In this document: piece after piece, positions 44,969-53,316 of the stretch | Position numbering within the stretch: position 1 is the first letter of the stretch | Layout: every line of letters begins with the position of its first letter | Assembly: GCF_900170035.1 (NCBI RefSeq) | Contig: NZ_LT828547.1 | Location: forward strand, 56,281-120,280 | Direction of reading: 5' to 3' | Source of the DNA: Desulfamplus magnetovallimortis | GTDB lineage: Bacteria; Desulfobacterota; Desulfobacteria; Desulfobacterales; Desulfobacteraceae | DNA length: 64,000 bases | Notes under the pieces: model-generated | What the model was told of the DNA's origin: nothing | Databases searched by the model: none | The model's input: the letters and a program-made list of their open reading frames with translations, nothing else | Position numbers and translations under genes: made by a program

Positions 44969-45036
44969 CACCTTAATATGGGGATGAGTAGCAGCTTAAT
45001 GGGGATGAGTAGCAGCTTAATATGGAAGAGTAGCCA
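44953..45036 (+). repeat. Tandem repeat derived from the mlaD 3' end
   Basis: Units of about 21-23 bases with the core GGATGAGTAGCA(C/G)CTTAAT are repeated three to four times. The first unit is the end of mlaD itself (codons for Asp-Glu then TAG), so stop codons are copied too. The array runs up to the mlaC ribosome site. Confidence 0.8.
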
Positions 45037-45056
45037 GCAGGAGAAAGGGTAATTAA

Positions 45057-45695
45057 ATGAAAATAACTGGTAAAACTGATAAATTTAATGTTGTTATACT
45101 GTTTGTTTTAATGCTGTCTCTTTTGGAAGTACTTCTTTTAAGTCTCCCTCATGATTCAGAAGCTTCAACAGCTATGAATACAATGGAGAATACAGTAAAT
45201 GAAGTTCTGGGAGTTTTAAAAGATCCTGACCTGAAAGGAGATGGAAATCGTGATATAAAAAAAGAGAAAATATGGGTTATAATTGACAAGGCTTTTAATT
45301 ATGATCTGCTCGCTCGTCAGGCATTAGGAAAAATATGGAAGACGATATCAAATGAACAGCAACATGAGTTCACAAAGCTTTACAGTAAACTTCTGGGAAA
45401 TACATATATTGACCGGATTCTTTCATATGGAGATGAAAGTGTGGATATTGAAAGGGAGATTCCCCTTGCTGATAAAATTGCAGAGGTTCAAACTGTAATT
45501 AGTTATCAGGAACGCAAGATTCCTGTTTTCTATCGCCTGAATTTTGAAAATGGCACATGGAAGGTGTTTGATGTGGTGATTGAAGGGGTCAGTATGACAA
45601 AAAACTACAGAAGTCAGTTTAAGGATTTTCTATCCAAAAAATCAATGGATGATCTTCTGAATGTTTTGAATAAAAAGAGTCAGGCAGGAAATTAA
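45057..45695 (+). CDS. mlaC: Mla periplasmic phospholipid-binding protein
   Basis: 212 residues, MlaC/Ttg2D family. Signal peptide (about residues 12-33, VVILFVLMLSLLEVLLLSLP). Mature part: IIDKAFNYDLLARQALGKIW, EFTKLYSKLLGNTYIDRIL, VQTVISYQERKIPVFYRLNF and WKVFDVVIEGVSMTKNYRSQ are typical. It ferries phospholipid across the periplasm. Ribosome site AGGAGAAAGG. Last gene of the mla cluster; R1 repeats lie downstream, before the convergent sensor gene. Confidence 0.9.
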   Translation: MKITGKTDKFNVVILFVLMLSLLEVLLLSLPHDSEASTAMNTMENTVNEVLGVLKDPDLKGDGNRDIKKEKIWVIIDKAFNYDLLARQALGKIWKTISNEQQHEFTKLYSKLLGNTYIDRILSYGDESVDIEREIPLADKIAEVQTVISYQERKIPVFYRLNFENGTWKVFDVVIEGVSMTKNYRSQFKDFLSKKSMDDLLNVLNKKSQAGN

Positions 45696-45703
45696 AATAA
45701 ATT

Positions 45704-45973
45704 ACTCAGAGCCGACACATATGATCTTTTGAGCCTTGTTAATATTGTCTGAATCAGGATGCCCGGGATAAATAGTGTTTCTTCAAGTTATAGTTGTCGG
45801 TTATTAACTCAAAATCGACACCTATGATCTTATAAGCCTTGTCAACACTGTCTGAATCAGGATTCCCAAGATTAACAGGATAAGGCAGGATTACCTATCC
45901 TGAGCATCCTACCCATCCTGGTTATCCTGATTCAGACAAATGCAATAAATGCCAACAAGATGTCGATCTTGAG
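45704..45973 (+). repeat. R1 copy 6 preceded by an R1 half and an R5 fragment
   Basis: 45704-45770 is the left half of R1 (ACTCAGAGCCGACACAT ... GTCTGAATCAGGATGCCCG). It is broken by an R5 arm (about 45773-45804, AGTGTTTCTTCAAGTTATAG, then TTGTCGG). A full R1 (45807-45973) follows with arms ACTCAAAATCGACACC and AAGATGTCGATCTTGAGA. It fills the gap between convergent mlaC and the sensor gene. Confidence 0.85.
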
Positions 45974-46000
45974 ATATTAATATCCTGCCTGAAATTTTTA

Positions 46001-46903
46001 TTATTTTTTTCGCAGTCGTTTCATGGCTGTGACAATGCTGAACCTCAGTCGTTCCAGCACATCGGCAAGCTGCCCTGTCTCATCAATGCTTTTTGTTGTT
46101 ATCGGTTCATCAAGCTTTTGACCGTCTGCAAGGTCAGATGCTCTCTGGATGAGGGTTCGCAAAGGTTTAATGGATGTGTTAACCGTAAGCATTATGAGGA
46201 CATGGGAGATAATAAAGATAATGGCCATAACAATAATAAGTGATATGCTCTGTTTTGTTTTGGCCTCATTGATTTTGTCAAGGGAAAATCCTATCCTGAA
46301 TCCTCCCCAGTGTTTCCCTTTTACATATATGGGCGAAGAAAAATCGTACATAACTTCGCCTGTATCTCTTTTGTATTTCTGCTTAAAGCCTTTTTGTGTA
46401 TTTTTTGCCGCTGCAATACCAGTTTCATCGTCAAAAATACGCTTTGTCCTGTTTAAGAGAAGATCCTTTTCCTTATCCCCGGTAGGAGGCTGGTTGTAGC
46501 GGGTGTTATGGGTTGGCAGGTATCCGTTAATGTCAACAGCAACGGCAAATATAACACTTTCATCAATTAAGAATTCATCTTCGAGAGCCAGAATTGCCTT
46601 GTCAAGATAGCTGTCATATTTTGTATGATATTTGGGCGGATCAAATCCTGGAATAGGGGTGTACTCTCTGTCAAAGGCATCCTGTACGGAGAAAACTCCA
46701 TTATCAATTGCCTCTTCGAAAACCTGGCTCATCATTTTTGCACCAACAATTGATTCGATTTTTCCCCTTTCTATGAGTTGCTCTTCCAGACCTTTATTCT
46801 GTTGTATAATAAGAAACCAGGTGCCGGCAGCCATGATAATCAACAGGAATGCATTTACAAGAATAGCAACTTTTAAGGCGATTTTTTTTCTGATAAAATC
46901 CAT
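46001..46903 (-). CDS. Membrane sensor with periplasmic ligand domain and HAMP, no output domain
   Basis: 300 residues. N-terminal membrane helix (residues 8-30), a periplasmic domain (about 31-215) with YTPIPGFDPPKYHTKYDSYL, VAVDINGYLPTHNTRYNQPP, NRTKRIFDDETG, YKRDTGEVMYDFSSPIYVKG and HWGGFRIGF, a second helix (about 220-243) and a HAMP domain (SIKPLRTLIQRASDLADG). It ends after HAMP, so it lacks a methyl-accepting or kinase domain and may signal through partners or be a truncated receptor. Strong site AAAAGGAG. A shorter paralogue lies directly upstream. Confidence 0.82.
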   Translation of the reverse strand: MDFIRKKIALKVAILVNAFLLIIMAAGTWFLIIQQNKGLEEQLIERGKIESIVGAKMMSQVFEEAIDNGVFSVQDAFDREYTPIPGFDPPKYHTKYDSYLDKAILALEDEFLIDESVIFAVAVDINGYLPTHNTRYNQPPTGDKEKDLLLNRTKRIFDDETGIAAAKNTQKGFKQKYKRDTGEVMYDFSSPIYVKGKHWGGFRIGFSLDKINEAKTKQSISLIIVMAIIFIISHVLIMLTVNTSIKPLRTLIQRASDLADGQKLDEPITTKSIDETGQLADVLERLRFSIVTAMKRLRKK

Positions 46904-47014
46904 TAAATTCTCCTTTTAAAATGATGAATGATGAGTATTAAATGACAAATGACAAACAATAAATGGCAAATTTAAAAGAGTTTTTGGGTGGGTGATATTA
47001 TGAAAAAAGGCAGG

Positions 47015-47743
47015 TTATTTCATGTAACCTATGCGAACTGCCCCCCAATGCTCTTCTTTAAAAAAAACCGGAATGGAAAGATCAAACAACTCTTCTCCGG
47101 TATCACGGCTGTATTTTTGAAGAAGATATGGCTCTTTGTTCTGGGCGGCTGTAAGGCCGGTTCTGTCATTGAATATTCTTTTTGTACGGTTGTTGAGAGC
47201 ATCTGTTTCACGTTCTCCTGTAAGGGGCTGGGAAAAAATGCTGTTGTGGGTGGGAAGATAACCGTTACGATCAACGGCAATTACAAAAAGAATCCTTTTA
47301 TCTTTGCTTTGGTATTTATCAATAATATCCTGGATGGTGTTGTCAAATATTTTATCATATTGTGTATGGTATTTCTGTGGGTAGGTATTGGGAATAGGGA
47401 TATAGAATGTGTCAAAAAGTTGCATTTTATTGAGCATTTGTGAAGAAATCATCTGTTCAAACTTGATGTTGAGTTCTTCTCTGCACTCTTCAGCCCACTG
47501 CTTAACCTGAAGGTCAAATTCGGTAAGATCATCGGCAGACACAGGAGTTGTCATTACAATTCCCATGCACAGCACAATTAAGGTTTTGAGTAAATATCTG
47601 CAAATAGAAGATGAGCCTTTTAAATTGAATAACATTGAAGATTTTGCCTGGTGGATACTGCTCTCCTTCAGGATATTTCCGATCACAGGAGGTTGTATAG
47701 GGCAGTAACTTCTTGTGGTGTTCTGGTAGCATTGCATTTTCAT
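47015..47743 (-). CDS. Periplasmic paralogue of the adjacent sensor's ligand domain
   Basis: 242 residues. A 45-residue N-terminus precedes a signal-like helix (YLLKTLIVLCMGIVMTTPVS). The remainder shares with the neighbour YIPIPNTYPQKYHTQYDKIF, IAVDRNGYLPTHNSIFSQPL, NRTKRIFNDRTG, YSRDTGEELFDLSIPVFF and HWGAVRIGY. It stops there, with no HAMP or second helix. It is likely a soluble periplasmic ligand-binding partner produced by duplication, or a receptor that lost its 3' half. Start after GGAGCCTCTACA. Confidence 0.75.
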   Translation of the reverse strand: MKMQCYQNTTRSYCPIQPPVIGNILKESSIHQAKSSMLFNLKGSSSICRYLLKTLIVLCMGIVMTTPVSADDLTEFDLQVKQWAEECREELNIKFEQMISSQMLNKMQLFDTFYIPIPNTYPQKYHTQYDKIFDNTIQDIIDKYQSKDKRILFVIAVDRNGYLPTHNSIFSQPLTGERETDALNNRTKRIFNDRTGLTAAQNKEPYLLQKYSRDTGEELFDLSIPVFFKEEHWGAVRIGYMK

Positions 47744-48340
47744 TGTAGAGGCTCCTTTTAACTGTTGATGTTTATTAATAAACTTGTCTGAAAATCAGAA
47801 GCATTATGGCTGATGGGTTAGAAACGTCATCTAAGTATCTTAACAGAGATAATCATAATAAATCGTCTAAGAAAATTAGCTGATTTATTTTACTAAATTT
47901 GATTCATTGCGCACAGATACTGAATAGATGGGGGTAAAAATGCTGAGGTCGGCTTTGGGAATTTTAACCGGCATCTCTTTGCCAAGGCTGTCATCGTATG
48001 TTTTATTAATTTCCATCATTTTAATGAAACTGTCAACCAATGTTAGACAAAATGCATTGAAATATTTGGTCGGGTGTATGAAATATAAGCTTGATTCATG
48101 AAATATAAGGCCGGATATTGGCATCCTTCATATCTGCTTAAAATTAGTTTACACTTTCTTTAATTGTCTGAATCACGGATTGCCACAGATTACGCTGATT
48201 ACACAGATTGTTTTCAATCAGTGTAATCTTTTAATCCGTTTAATCCGTGATTCAGACAAAAGAATAAGCCTCAAAAAGTGTAAACCGATAAATAAAAGAT
48301 GCTCGGATATTCTGAAATTTCAGAGCAGATGCATGAAATG
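47744..48340. other. Gap of about 600 bases with an R3 element; no secure gene
   Basis: A 79-residue minus-strand frame (47885-48124) has no recognisable domain and could be a relic. 48126-48308 is an R3 element. The rest, AT-rich, shows nothing recognised. Confidence 0.5.
48126..48308. repeat. R3 element enclosing an inner palindrome
   Basis: Outer arms TTGGCATCCTTCATATCTGC, TTAGTTTACACTTT and AAAAAGTGTAAACCGATAAA, AAAAGATGCTCGGA. Inside: ATTGTCTGAATCACGGATTG and TTAATCCGTGATTCAGACAA, with GATTACACAGATTG / CAGTGTAATC further in. The inner TGTCTGAATCA arm is shared with R1, so the families exchange modules. Confidence 0.85.
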
Positions 48341-49168
48341 TCAGACCAGATGCATGGAATCTTCCATTTTAATTTCAAGCTGGGCTATTGCAACCTCGTT
48401 GATATCAAGTATGGATGCCTCTTCACAGGAATAAACATCTGTGTTTTGGATTTCGCCTATACCTATACCGAGATGCTGGCACAGTTTGTCTGCAAAACGG
48501 ATTATTACCAGAAGAATGTTGGTATCATCAAATTCATAGTCATGGTGATCTTTTGCTATGGTGCAATACTGTTCCGGAAGGTTCCATATTTTAAGAAGCA
48601 TGTTGCCATATTTAGGATGCATTTTCAGAACAATATCCTCCATCAGTTTTTTTGGAAAAGTTGCATTCTTTGCTTTTATCTGATCCATGACAGAGAGCAG
48701 CATGAAAGCGCCAACGTCGTGCAGAAGGCCTGATAAAAAAGCCTCGTTGAGGTTGGGATACTGGGATTGTTTTGCAATCCACTGTGCCCCTACCGCACAA
48801 CCCACAGAGTGTATCCATAGCTGTTTCATGAACTCCTGGATAGCCTTGTCCCTGGATTGAAATGTGCTTTTTTGGGATGTCAGAAGCACGATGTTGGTAA
48901 CCTCGACTATTCCAAGGCGTACTACAGCTTCCTGTACTGTTTTAACAGGTTCAAGCCCCTTGTAAAAGGAAGAGTTGGAAAGTCTCAACACTTCTGCTGC
49001 AAGTGAGACATCTCTTTTGATAAGATTTATGATGTGATCAAGGTCGGGATCTTTTTTACTGATCTCCTTTTGAACCTGTAAGCTGTTCTGGTTCATAACC
49101 GGCAGTTTTACTTTGCCGGACTGTATGTGTGTGTCAATTATTTCGATCAGCGATCGTTTTTTTTCCAT
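48341..49168 (-). CDS. HDOD domain signalling protein
   Basis: 275 residues, HDOD throughout. Landmarks: LPVMNQNSLQVQKEISKKDP, LDHIINLIKRDVSLAAEVLRLSNSSFY, QEAVVRLGIVEVTNIVLL and AFLSGLLHDVGAFMLL. The HD residues are partly altered, as usual in HDOD. It probably works as a regulatory adaptor in c-di-GMP, chemotaxis or pilus control. It lies 24 bases after the GspE/PilB-type ATPase gene on the same strand, so the two probably work together. Confidence 0.85.
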   Translation of the reverse strand: MEKKRSLIEIIDTHIQSGKVKLPVMNQNSLQVQKEISKKDPDLDHIINLIKRDVSLAAEVLRLSNSSFYKGLEPVKTVQEAVVRLGIVEVTNIVLLTSQKSTFQSRDKAIQEFMKQLWIHSVGCAVGAQWIAKQSQYPNLNEAFLSGLLHDVGAFMLLSVMDQIKAKNATFPKKLMEDIVLKMHPKYGNMLLKIWNLPEQYCTIAKDHHDYEFDDTNILLVIIRFADKLCQHLGIGIGEIQNTDVYSCEEASILDINEVAIAQLEIKMEDSMHLV

Positions 49169-49192
49169 TAAATTCTTTCCTGTTTTTATAGT

Positions 49193-51160
49193 CTATGCGC
49201 CAACCAGTCGTCTGATTTCATTAAGTGGCCTTGGAAACAGGAGACGCGGAGCACTGTGAAGAACCTCTTCAATTGATGTAATACCGGCAGCCGCCTTTAC
49301 TATGCCCTCTTCAAGAAGAGTGACAAGACCTGCTGTTTCAATACTTGTTCGGCGGATTTCATGGCTGGTCTTTTTTTCAAGAATAGCATTTCTTACATAT
49401 TCATCAAGAACCAGAAGCTCAAAACATGCTATACGTCCTTTGTAACCTGTGTGCCGGCAGTGGGAGCAGCCCCTTCCTTTTTTGAAATTTGCTCCGTGTA
49501 TATCCTTTGCACTGTATCGCAAGCGCCTTAAATCCTGAATTGAAGGTTTGTAATCTTCTGCACACTCTGTACATACTTTCCGCATCAGACGTTGTGCCAG
49601 AACACTTACCACTGTTGATGATATCATAAATGCCTCTATATTCATGTTGAGAAGCCGGACAAGTCCCCCTATACTGTCCTCGGTGTGGAATGTGGTAACG
49701 ACCTTGTGGCCTGTCAAGGCAGCCTGAACGGCAATTTCTGCTGAGTATGTGTCCCTTATTTCTCCTATTACAATTACATCGGGATCCTGTCTTACCATTG
49801 CACGTAGTGTTTCATTAAAGGTCAGGTTGATTTTTGGATCAATGCTGCACTGCCCAATGCCTGGAATTACATACTCAACAGGCTCTTCAGCAGTTATTAT
49901 GCTTGTCTGTGGGGTGTTAAGGTAGTCGATGCAACTGTAAACCGTTGTTGTCTTGCCGGATCCTGTGGGGCCTGTGACCAGAATTACTCCACTTGGCAGG
50001 TCAAGTGCATCATTGTTGAAACGTTGCAGCATTTTGGGATACATGCCCAGATCCTCAAGTTTGACCATCTCCCGTTTGCGGTTCAAAAGCCGCATTACAA
50101 TTTTTTCTCCAAAGACAGTTGCAAAAAAAGAGATCCGAAGATCCAACTTGTGACCTGCATGGTCAAAAACCATTCTTGCATCTTGATGCCTTCTTTTTTC
50201 GGTGATGTCAGCTCCGCACATAACCTTGATGCGGCTTGTCAATGTGGGGATAATCTCAAGTCCAAGTTCTCTGTAAATATCAAGCACTCCATCCCGCCTG
50301 AAGCGGATTCTGAGGCGGTCAGGCAGAGGTTCAATGTGTATGTCGCTTATATCTTCTTTAAGGGCATCTATGATAAGTTTATTGACAATGCCAACCGCTG
50401 AATCAGCCGATACTTTGGTGCGGTCATTCTCCTGTCTGCTTATTACTTTTTGTATAGCTTCCTTGATGGAGTTTTTAAGCGCAAAACATGGAACTATTTC
50501 AATGTTAAGGATTTTTTTTATTTTTGACAGGTCCTCTTTATCAGTGGGATCTACAAAGGCAACCTGCGCTGCATCCTCTTCGATTTTTATTGGTATGAAA
50601 GTGGCACTGTCATACATACGGAAGGGGATACGGTTGAACAGTCTCATATCAATATCTATGAATTCCGGCTCAACAAAGGGAAATCCCAGTTGTAAAGAGA
50701 GCACTTCAATCATTTTGCGCTCATCAACAAATCTGTGTGCCACAAGCACTTCACCTATTTTGCGCTTGGGAGTCTCTTCCGCCTGTATCTGAAACGCCTT
50801 CTCAAGCTCCTCGGCTGTAAGGATTCCAAGTTCCACAAGAAGACTGCCAATTTTCAGGGAGACATGGTGTTTACGGATGGTTGACCAAAGTGCTTCATCA
50901 GTGACATATTTAAGCTCCTTTAAAATATTTATTGTGGGACGGGGGTTGGGAAGCTTTGATTGAATCCTCTGCACATACTCAATCTGTTTTATGGTTAGTA
51001 TGCCCTCTTTCACAAGAAGAGAGAGAATTTCACCGTATTGATTAGAGTTGGCATTCTGTTTATTTTGATGGTTATCCTGCTTCCCTTGAGCTGGAGCTTG
51101 CAACATGTTATTATCCCTTTTGATGAATAATGCCGGATTTTTCAATTGTATAACGTACAT
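49193..51160 (-). CDS. GspE/PilB-type secretion or pilus assembly ATPase
   Basis: 655 residues. The N-terminus has two MshEN-like segments (about 45-160; LKIGSLLVELGILTAEELEK, KIGEVLVAHRFVDERKMIEV), a fold that can bind c-di-GMP. The ATPase core: Walker A VTGPTGSGKTTT, Asp box, Walker B DPDVIVIGEIRDTYSAEIAV and His box TGHKVVTTFHTEDSIGG. A zinc-binding tetracysteine module follows (CTECAEDYKP ... GCSHCRHTGYKG). It powers type II secretion or type IV pilus extension. No other pil/gsp gene is present, so it is an isolated ATPase with HDOD. Confidence 0.88.
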   Translation of the reverse strand: MYVIQLKNPALFIKRDNNMLQAPAQGKQDNHQNKQNANSNQYGEILSLLVKEGILTIKQIEYVQRIQSKLPNPRPTINILKELKYVTDEALWSTIRKHHVSLKIGSLLVELGILTAEELEKAFQIQAEETPKRKIGEVLVAHRFVDERKMIEVLSLQLGFPFVEPEFIDIDMRLFNRIPFRMYDSATFIPIKIEEDAAQVAFVDPTDKEDLSKIKKILNIEIVPCFALKNSIKEAIQKVISRQENDRTKVSADSAVGIVNKLIIDALKEDISDIHIEPLPDRLRIRFRRDGVLDIYRELGLEIIPTLTSRIKVMCGADITEKRRHQDARMVFDHAGHKLDLRISFFATVFGEKIVMRLLNRKREMVKLEDLGMYPKMLQRFNNDALDLPSGVILVTGPTGSGKTTTVYSCIDYLNTPQTSIITAEEPVEYVIPGIGQCSIDPKINLTFNETLRAMVRQDPDVIVIGEIRDTYSAEIAVQAALTGHKVVTTFHTEDSIGGLVRLLNMNIEAFMISSTVVSVLAQRLMRKVCTECAEDYKPSIQDLRRLRYSAKDIHGANFKKGRGCSHCRHTGYKGRIACFELLVLDEYVRNAILEKKTSHEIRRTSIETAGLVTLLEEGIVKAAAGITSIEEVLHSAPRLLFPRPLNEIRRLVGA

Positions 51161-51245
51161 GGCGGCTCACAGCTACAACGAAGGATGAAAGCCCTGTGAA
51201 CCTTAAATGGATGGGAATTTCTTACAAAAAGTTGAGAGACACCCT

Positions 51246-51455
51246 AAACATTAATTTACTATTTTACACTTTCCGGAGAAACAACCTTAATTTTGATGCC
51301 CCTGTAAAAAGTCGAAATCCGCAAAATCGCTATTAATGATTTCAGGATGTTATAACTGAAAAAATGCTGAAATCGGACTTTTTACGAGGTCATCAATTTT
51401 AGGTTTTTTCTTAAAAAAGTGTAAACTACTTTTGTGTTCATATGAAAGATGTCGA
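51246..51455. repeat. R3 element interrupted by R4
   Basis: R3 arms at each end: TTTACTATTTTACACTTTCC and TTAAAAAAGTGTAAACTACT, CATATGAAAGATGTCG. In the middle, 51293-51396 is R4 (CCTGTAAAAAGTCGAAATCC ... ATCGGACTTTTTACGAGG), which also occurs at 52267-52369 in opposite orientation. Left of it, 51148-51200 is an R8 fragment. It fills the 364-base gap before the yigZ-like gene. Confidence 0.8.
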
Positions 51456-51524
51456 TTTATTAATGTAATCCTTACTATATGTCAAGAACACGTACACCGC
51501 TCCATGCAAGGATGGAACAAAATA

Positions 51525-52145
51525 ATGAATTGTTTTTATTCAATTAAGGATGAACGCAGAGTGGAGATCAAGATCAGGAGATCCACTTTTATATGCAGCA
51601 TGAAATATGTGGAAAACGTTGACGAGGCAAAGGCTTTTATATCTTCTGTCTCCAGCGAACATAAAAATGCCAACCATAACTGCTGGGCATATATTGTGGG
51701 TGATAAAGCTGAAATGTTTCACTCCTCGGATCAGGGGGAGCCTGCCGGAACCGCAGGAAAGCCAATGTTAAATGCTCTTCAGAGCTATTCCATGACTTCT
51801 ATTGCTGCTGTTGTTACGCGCTATTTCGGGGGGGTAAAGCTTGGTGTCAGGGGACTTATTGAAGCCTATGGAGAGGCTGTAAAAAATGCAATCGGGATGG
51901 AAAAGCTCAGAAAGCTTGTGAAAACAAAAGAGTACACCATAAATCTGCCATATGCGTTTCACGACAGTTTCATTCACCAGTTAAAGAATTTTCCCGGGGA
52001 GGTGACAGATACCCGTTATTTTGATATTGTTTCACTTGATTTTGCGGCAGAAGACCATGCTGCATCAGAACTTGAAAAAATGCTTGATTCATGCCAAAGT
52101 GCTGGAAAATTGACATTTATTCAAAGAGAAATGGAAGATAAGTAA
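51525..52145 (+). CDS. IMPACT/YigZ family protein (UPF0029)
   Basis: About 206 residues from ATG 51525; the frame extends upstream to 51432, but conserved sequence begins after the chosen start (RRSTFICSMKYVENVDEAKAFI). Family motifs: HKNANHNCWAYIVG, SDQGEPAGTAGKPML, VVTRYFGGVKLGVRGLIEAYGEA. Possibly linked to translation control as with eukaryotic IMPACT. It is a single-gene unit with repeats both sides. Confidence 0.88.
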   Translation: MNCFYSIKDERRVEIKIRRSTFICSMKYVENVDEAKAFISSVSSEHKNANHNCWAYIVGDKAEMFHSSDQGEPAGTAGKPMLNALQSYSMTSIAAVVTRYFGGVKLGVRGLIEAYGEAVKNAIGMEKLRKLVKTKEYTINLPYAFHDSFIHQLKNFPGEVTDTRYFDIVSLDFAAEDHAASELEKMLDSCQSAGKLTFIQREMEDK

Positions 52146-52266
52146 TTAATTTACAATGAAAATACGCTTGTTAGGAGATGAGCAGCAAATAATCTCCCCG
52201 GTTATAATTTTAAAACAACTGACCTGTAAAAATCTCATGTTTTGAACCGGGCACGTTATTTAAGAT

Positions 52267-52369
52267 TGATGAACTCGTAAAAAGTCCGATTTCAGCATTT
52301 TTCAGGCTGTAACATGTTGAAATAATTAATAGTGATTTTGGAGACTGTGGCTTTTTACAGGGGTATCAA
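52267..52369 (-). repeat. R4 dispersed palindromic repeat copy
   Basis: TGATGAACTCGTAAAAAGTC, CGATTTCAGCATTTTTCAGG and GGCTTTTTACAGGGGTATCA, reverse of the R4 copy inside R3 at 51293. Lies just upstream of nadE, within its leader. Arms (GTAAAAAGTC / CTTTTTAC) are inverted. Confidence 0.8.
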
Positions 52370-52402
52370 GATTCACTCCTTAGCTTGTGAAAAGAGGGAT
52401 AT

Positions 52403-53185
52403 ATGAAAGAGATTGCCCTTTATATTGAAAAATGGCTTTCCGATTACTGCCGTGAAGCCGGTTTGAAGGGGTTTGTAGTGGGCGTTTCCGGTGGAATTGA
52501 TTCTGCTGTAACATCCACTTTATGTGCACGCACCGGACTTGATGTTATCCTGCTTAATATGCCTATCTATCAGGCACCAGAGCAGATATCCCTTGCTTCT
52601 GCTCATATTGACCGGCTTGTGGAAAGCTTTGGGAATGTCAGGGGGGAGACCATTGACCTGACCCCTGTATTCCAGCAGATGGAAAAGAGTCTGCCTTCAA
52701 AGATTCAGGATGCTCTTACAATGGCAAATACAAGATCAAGGCTTCGTATGGTCACACTTTACGCCCAGGCCACCCATCACCGGATGCTTGTTGCAGGAAC
52801 AGGAAACAGGGTTGAGGATTTTGGTGTGGGGTTCTATACTAAATATGGTGATGGTGGTGTGGATATATCTCCCATTGCCGACCTGATGAAGACAGAAGTT
52901 TTTGCCATGGGACGCTATCTTGGCATCCATGAAGATATACTCAATGCACCGCCCACAGATGGCTTGTGGGAAGATGGCAGAACTGATGAATCACAGATAG
53001 GTGCCACCTATCCAGAACTTGAATGGGCAATGTGCTTTGAAGAAGCCCCAAAAGACATGTCACTGCTCTCCATACCCCAGCAGAAGGTACTTGCGATCTA
53101 CAGAAAATTTAACCGTATGAACCGACACAAGATGGAGCCGATTCCTGTGTGTAAAATCCCTGATGATTTGAGGTTGAACGAATGA
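52403..53185 (+). CDS. nadE: NH3-dependent NAD+ synthetase
   Basis: 260 residues. P-loop of the N-type ATP pyrophosphatase GVSGGIDSAVTS (residues about 26-40), LVAGTGNRVEDFGVGFYTKY GDGG region and DISPIADLMKTEVFAMGRYLG. It lacks the glutaminase domain, so ammonia is the direct nitrogen source. It converts nicotinic acid adenine dinucleotide to NAD in the cytoplasm. The ribosome site AAAGAGGGATAT precedes ATG. Confidence 0.94.
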   Translation: MKEIALYIEKWLSDYCREAGLKGFVVGVSGGIDSAVTSTLCARTGLDVILLNMPIYQAPEQISLASAHIDRLVESFGNVRGETIDLTPVFQQMEKSLPSKIQDALTMANTRSRLRMVTLYAQATHHRMLVAGTGNRVEDFGVGFYTKYGDGGVDISPIADLMKTEVFAMGRYLGIHEDILNAPPTDGLWEDGRTDESQIGATYPELEWAMCFEEAPKDMSLLSIPQQKVLAIYRKFNRMNRHKMEPIPVCKIPDDLRLNE

Positions 53186-53316
53186 TTTCTACCATTAAGG
53201 GTTTTATGTAAAGGTTTTATGTAAATGTTTAAGTAACTGGTTGTTTTTATAAGGACTTTCAATACTTAGGTTGCGGCGTGAATCCGCCTTGTACGTTATA
53301 TGAGGTTACGTAAAAT

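Noticed and set aside
47885-48124. 79-residue minus-strand frame
   Set aside because: No domain, no good ribosome site; noted only as a possible relic.
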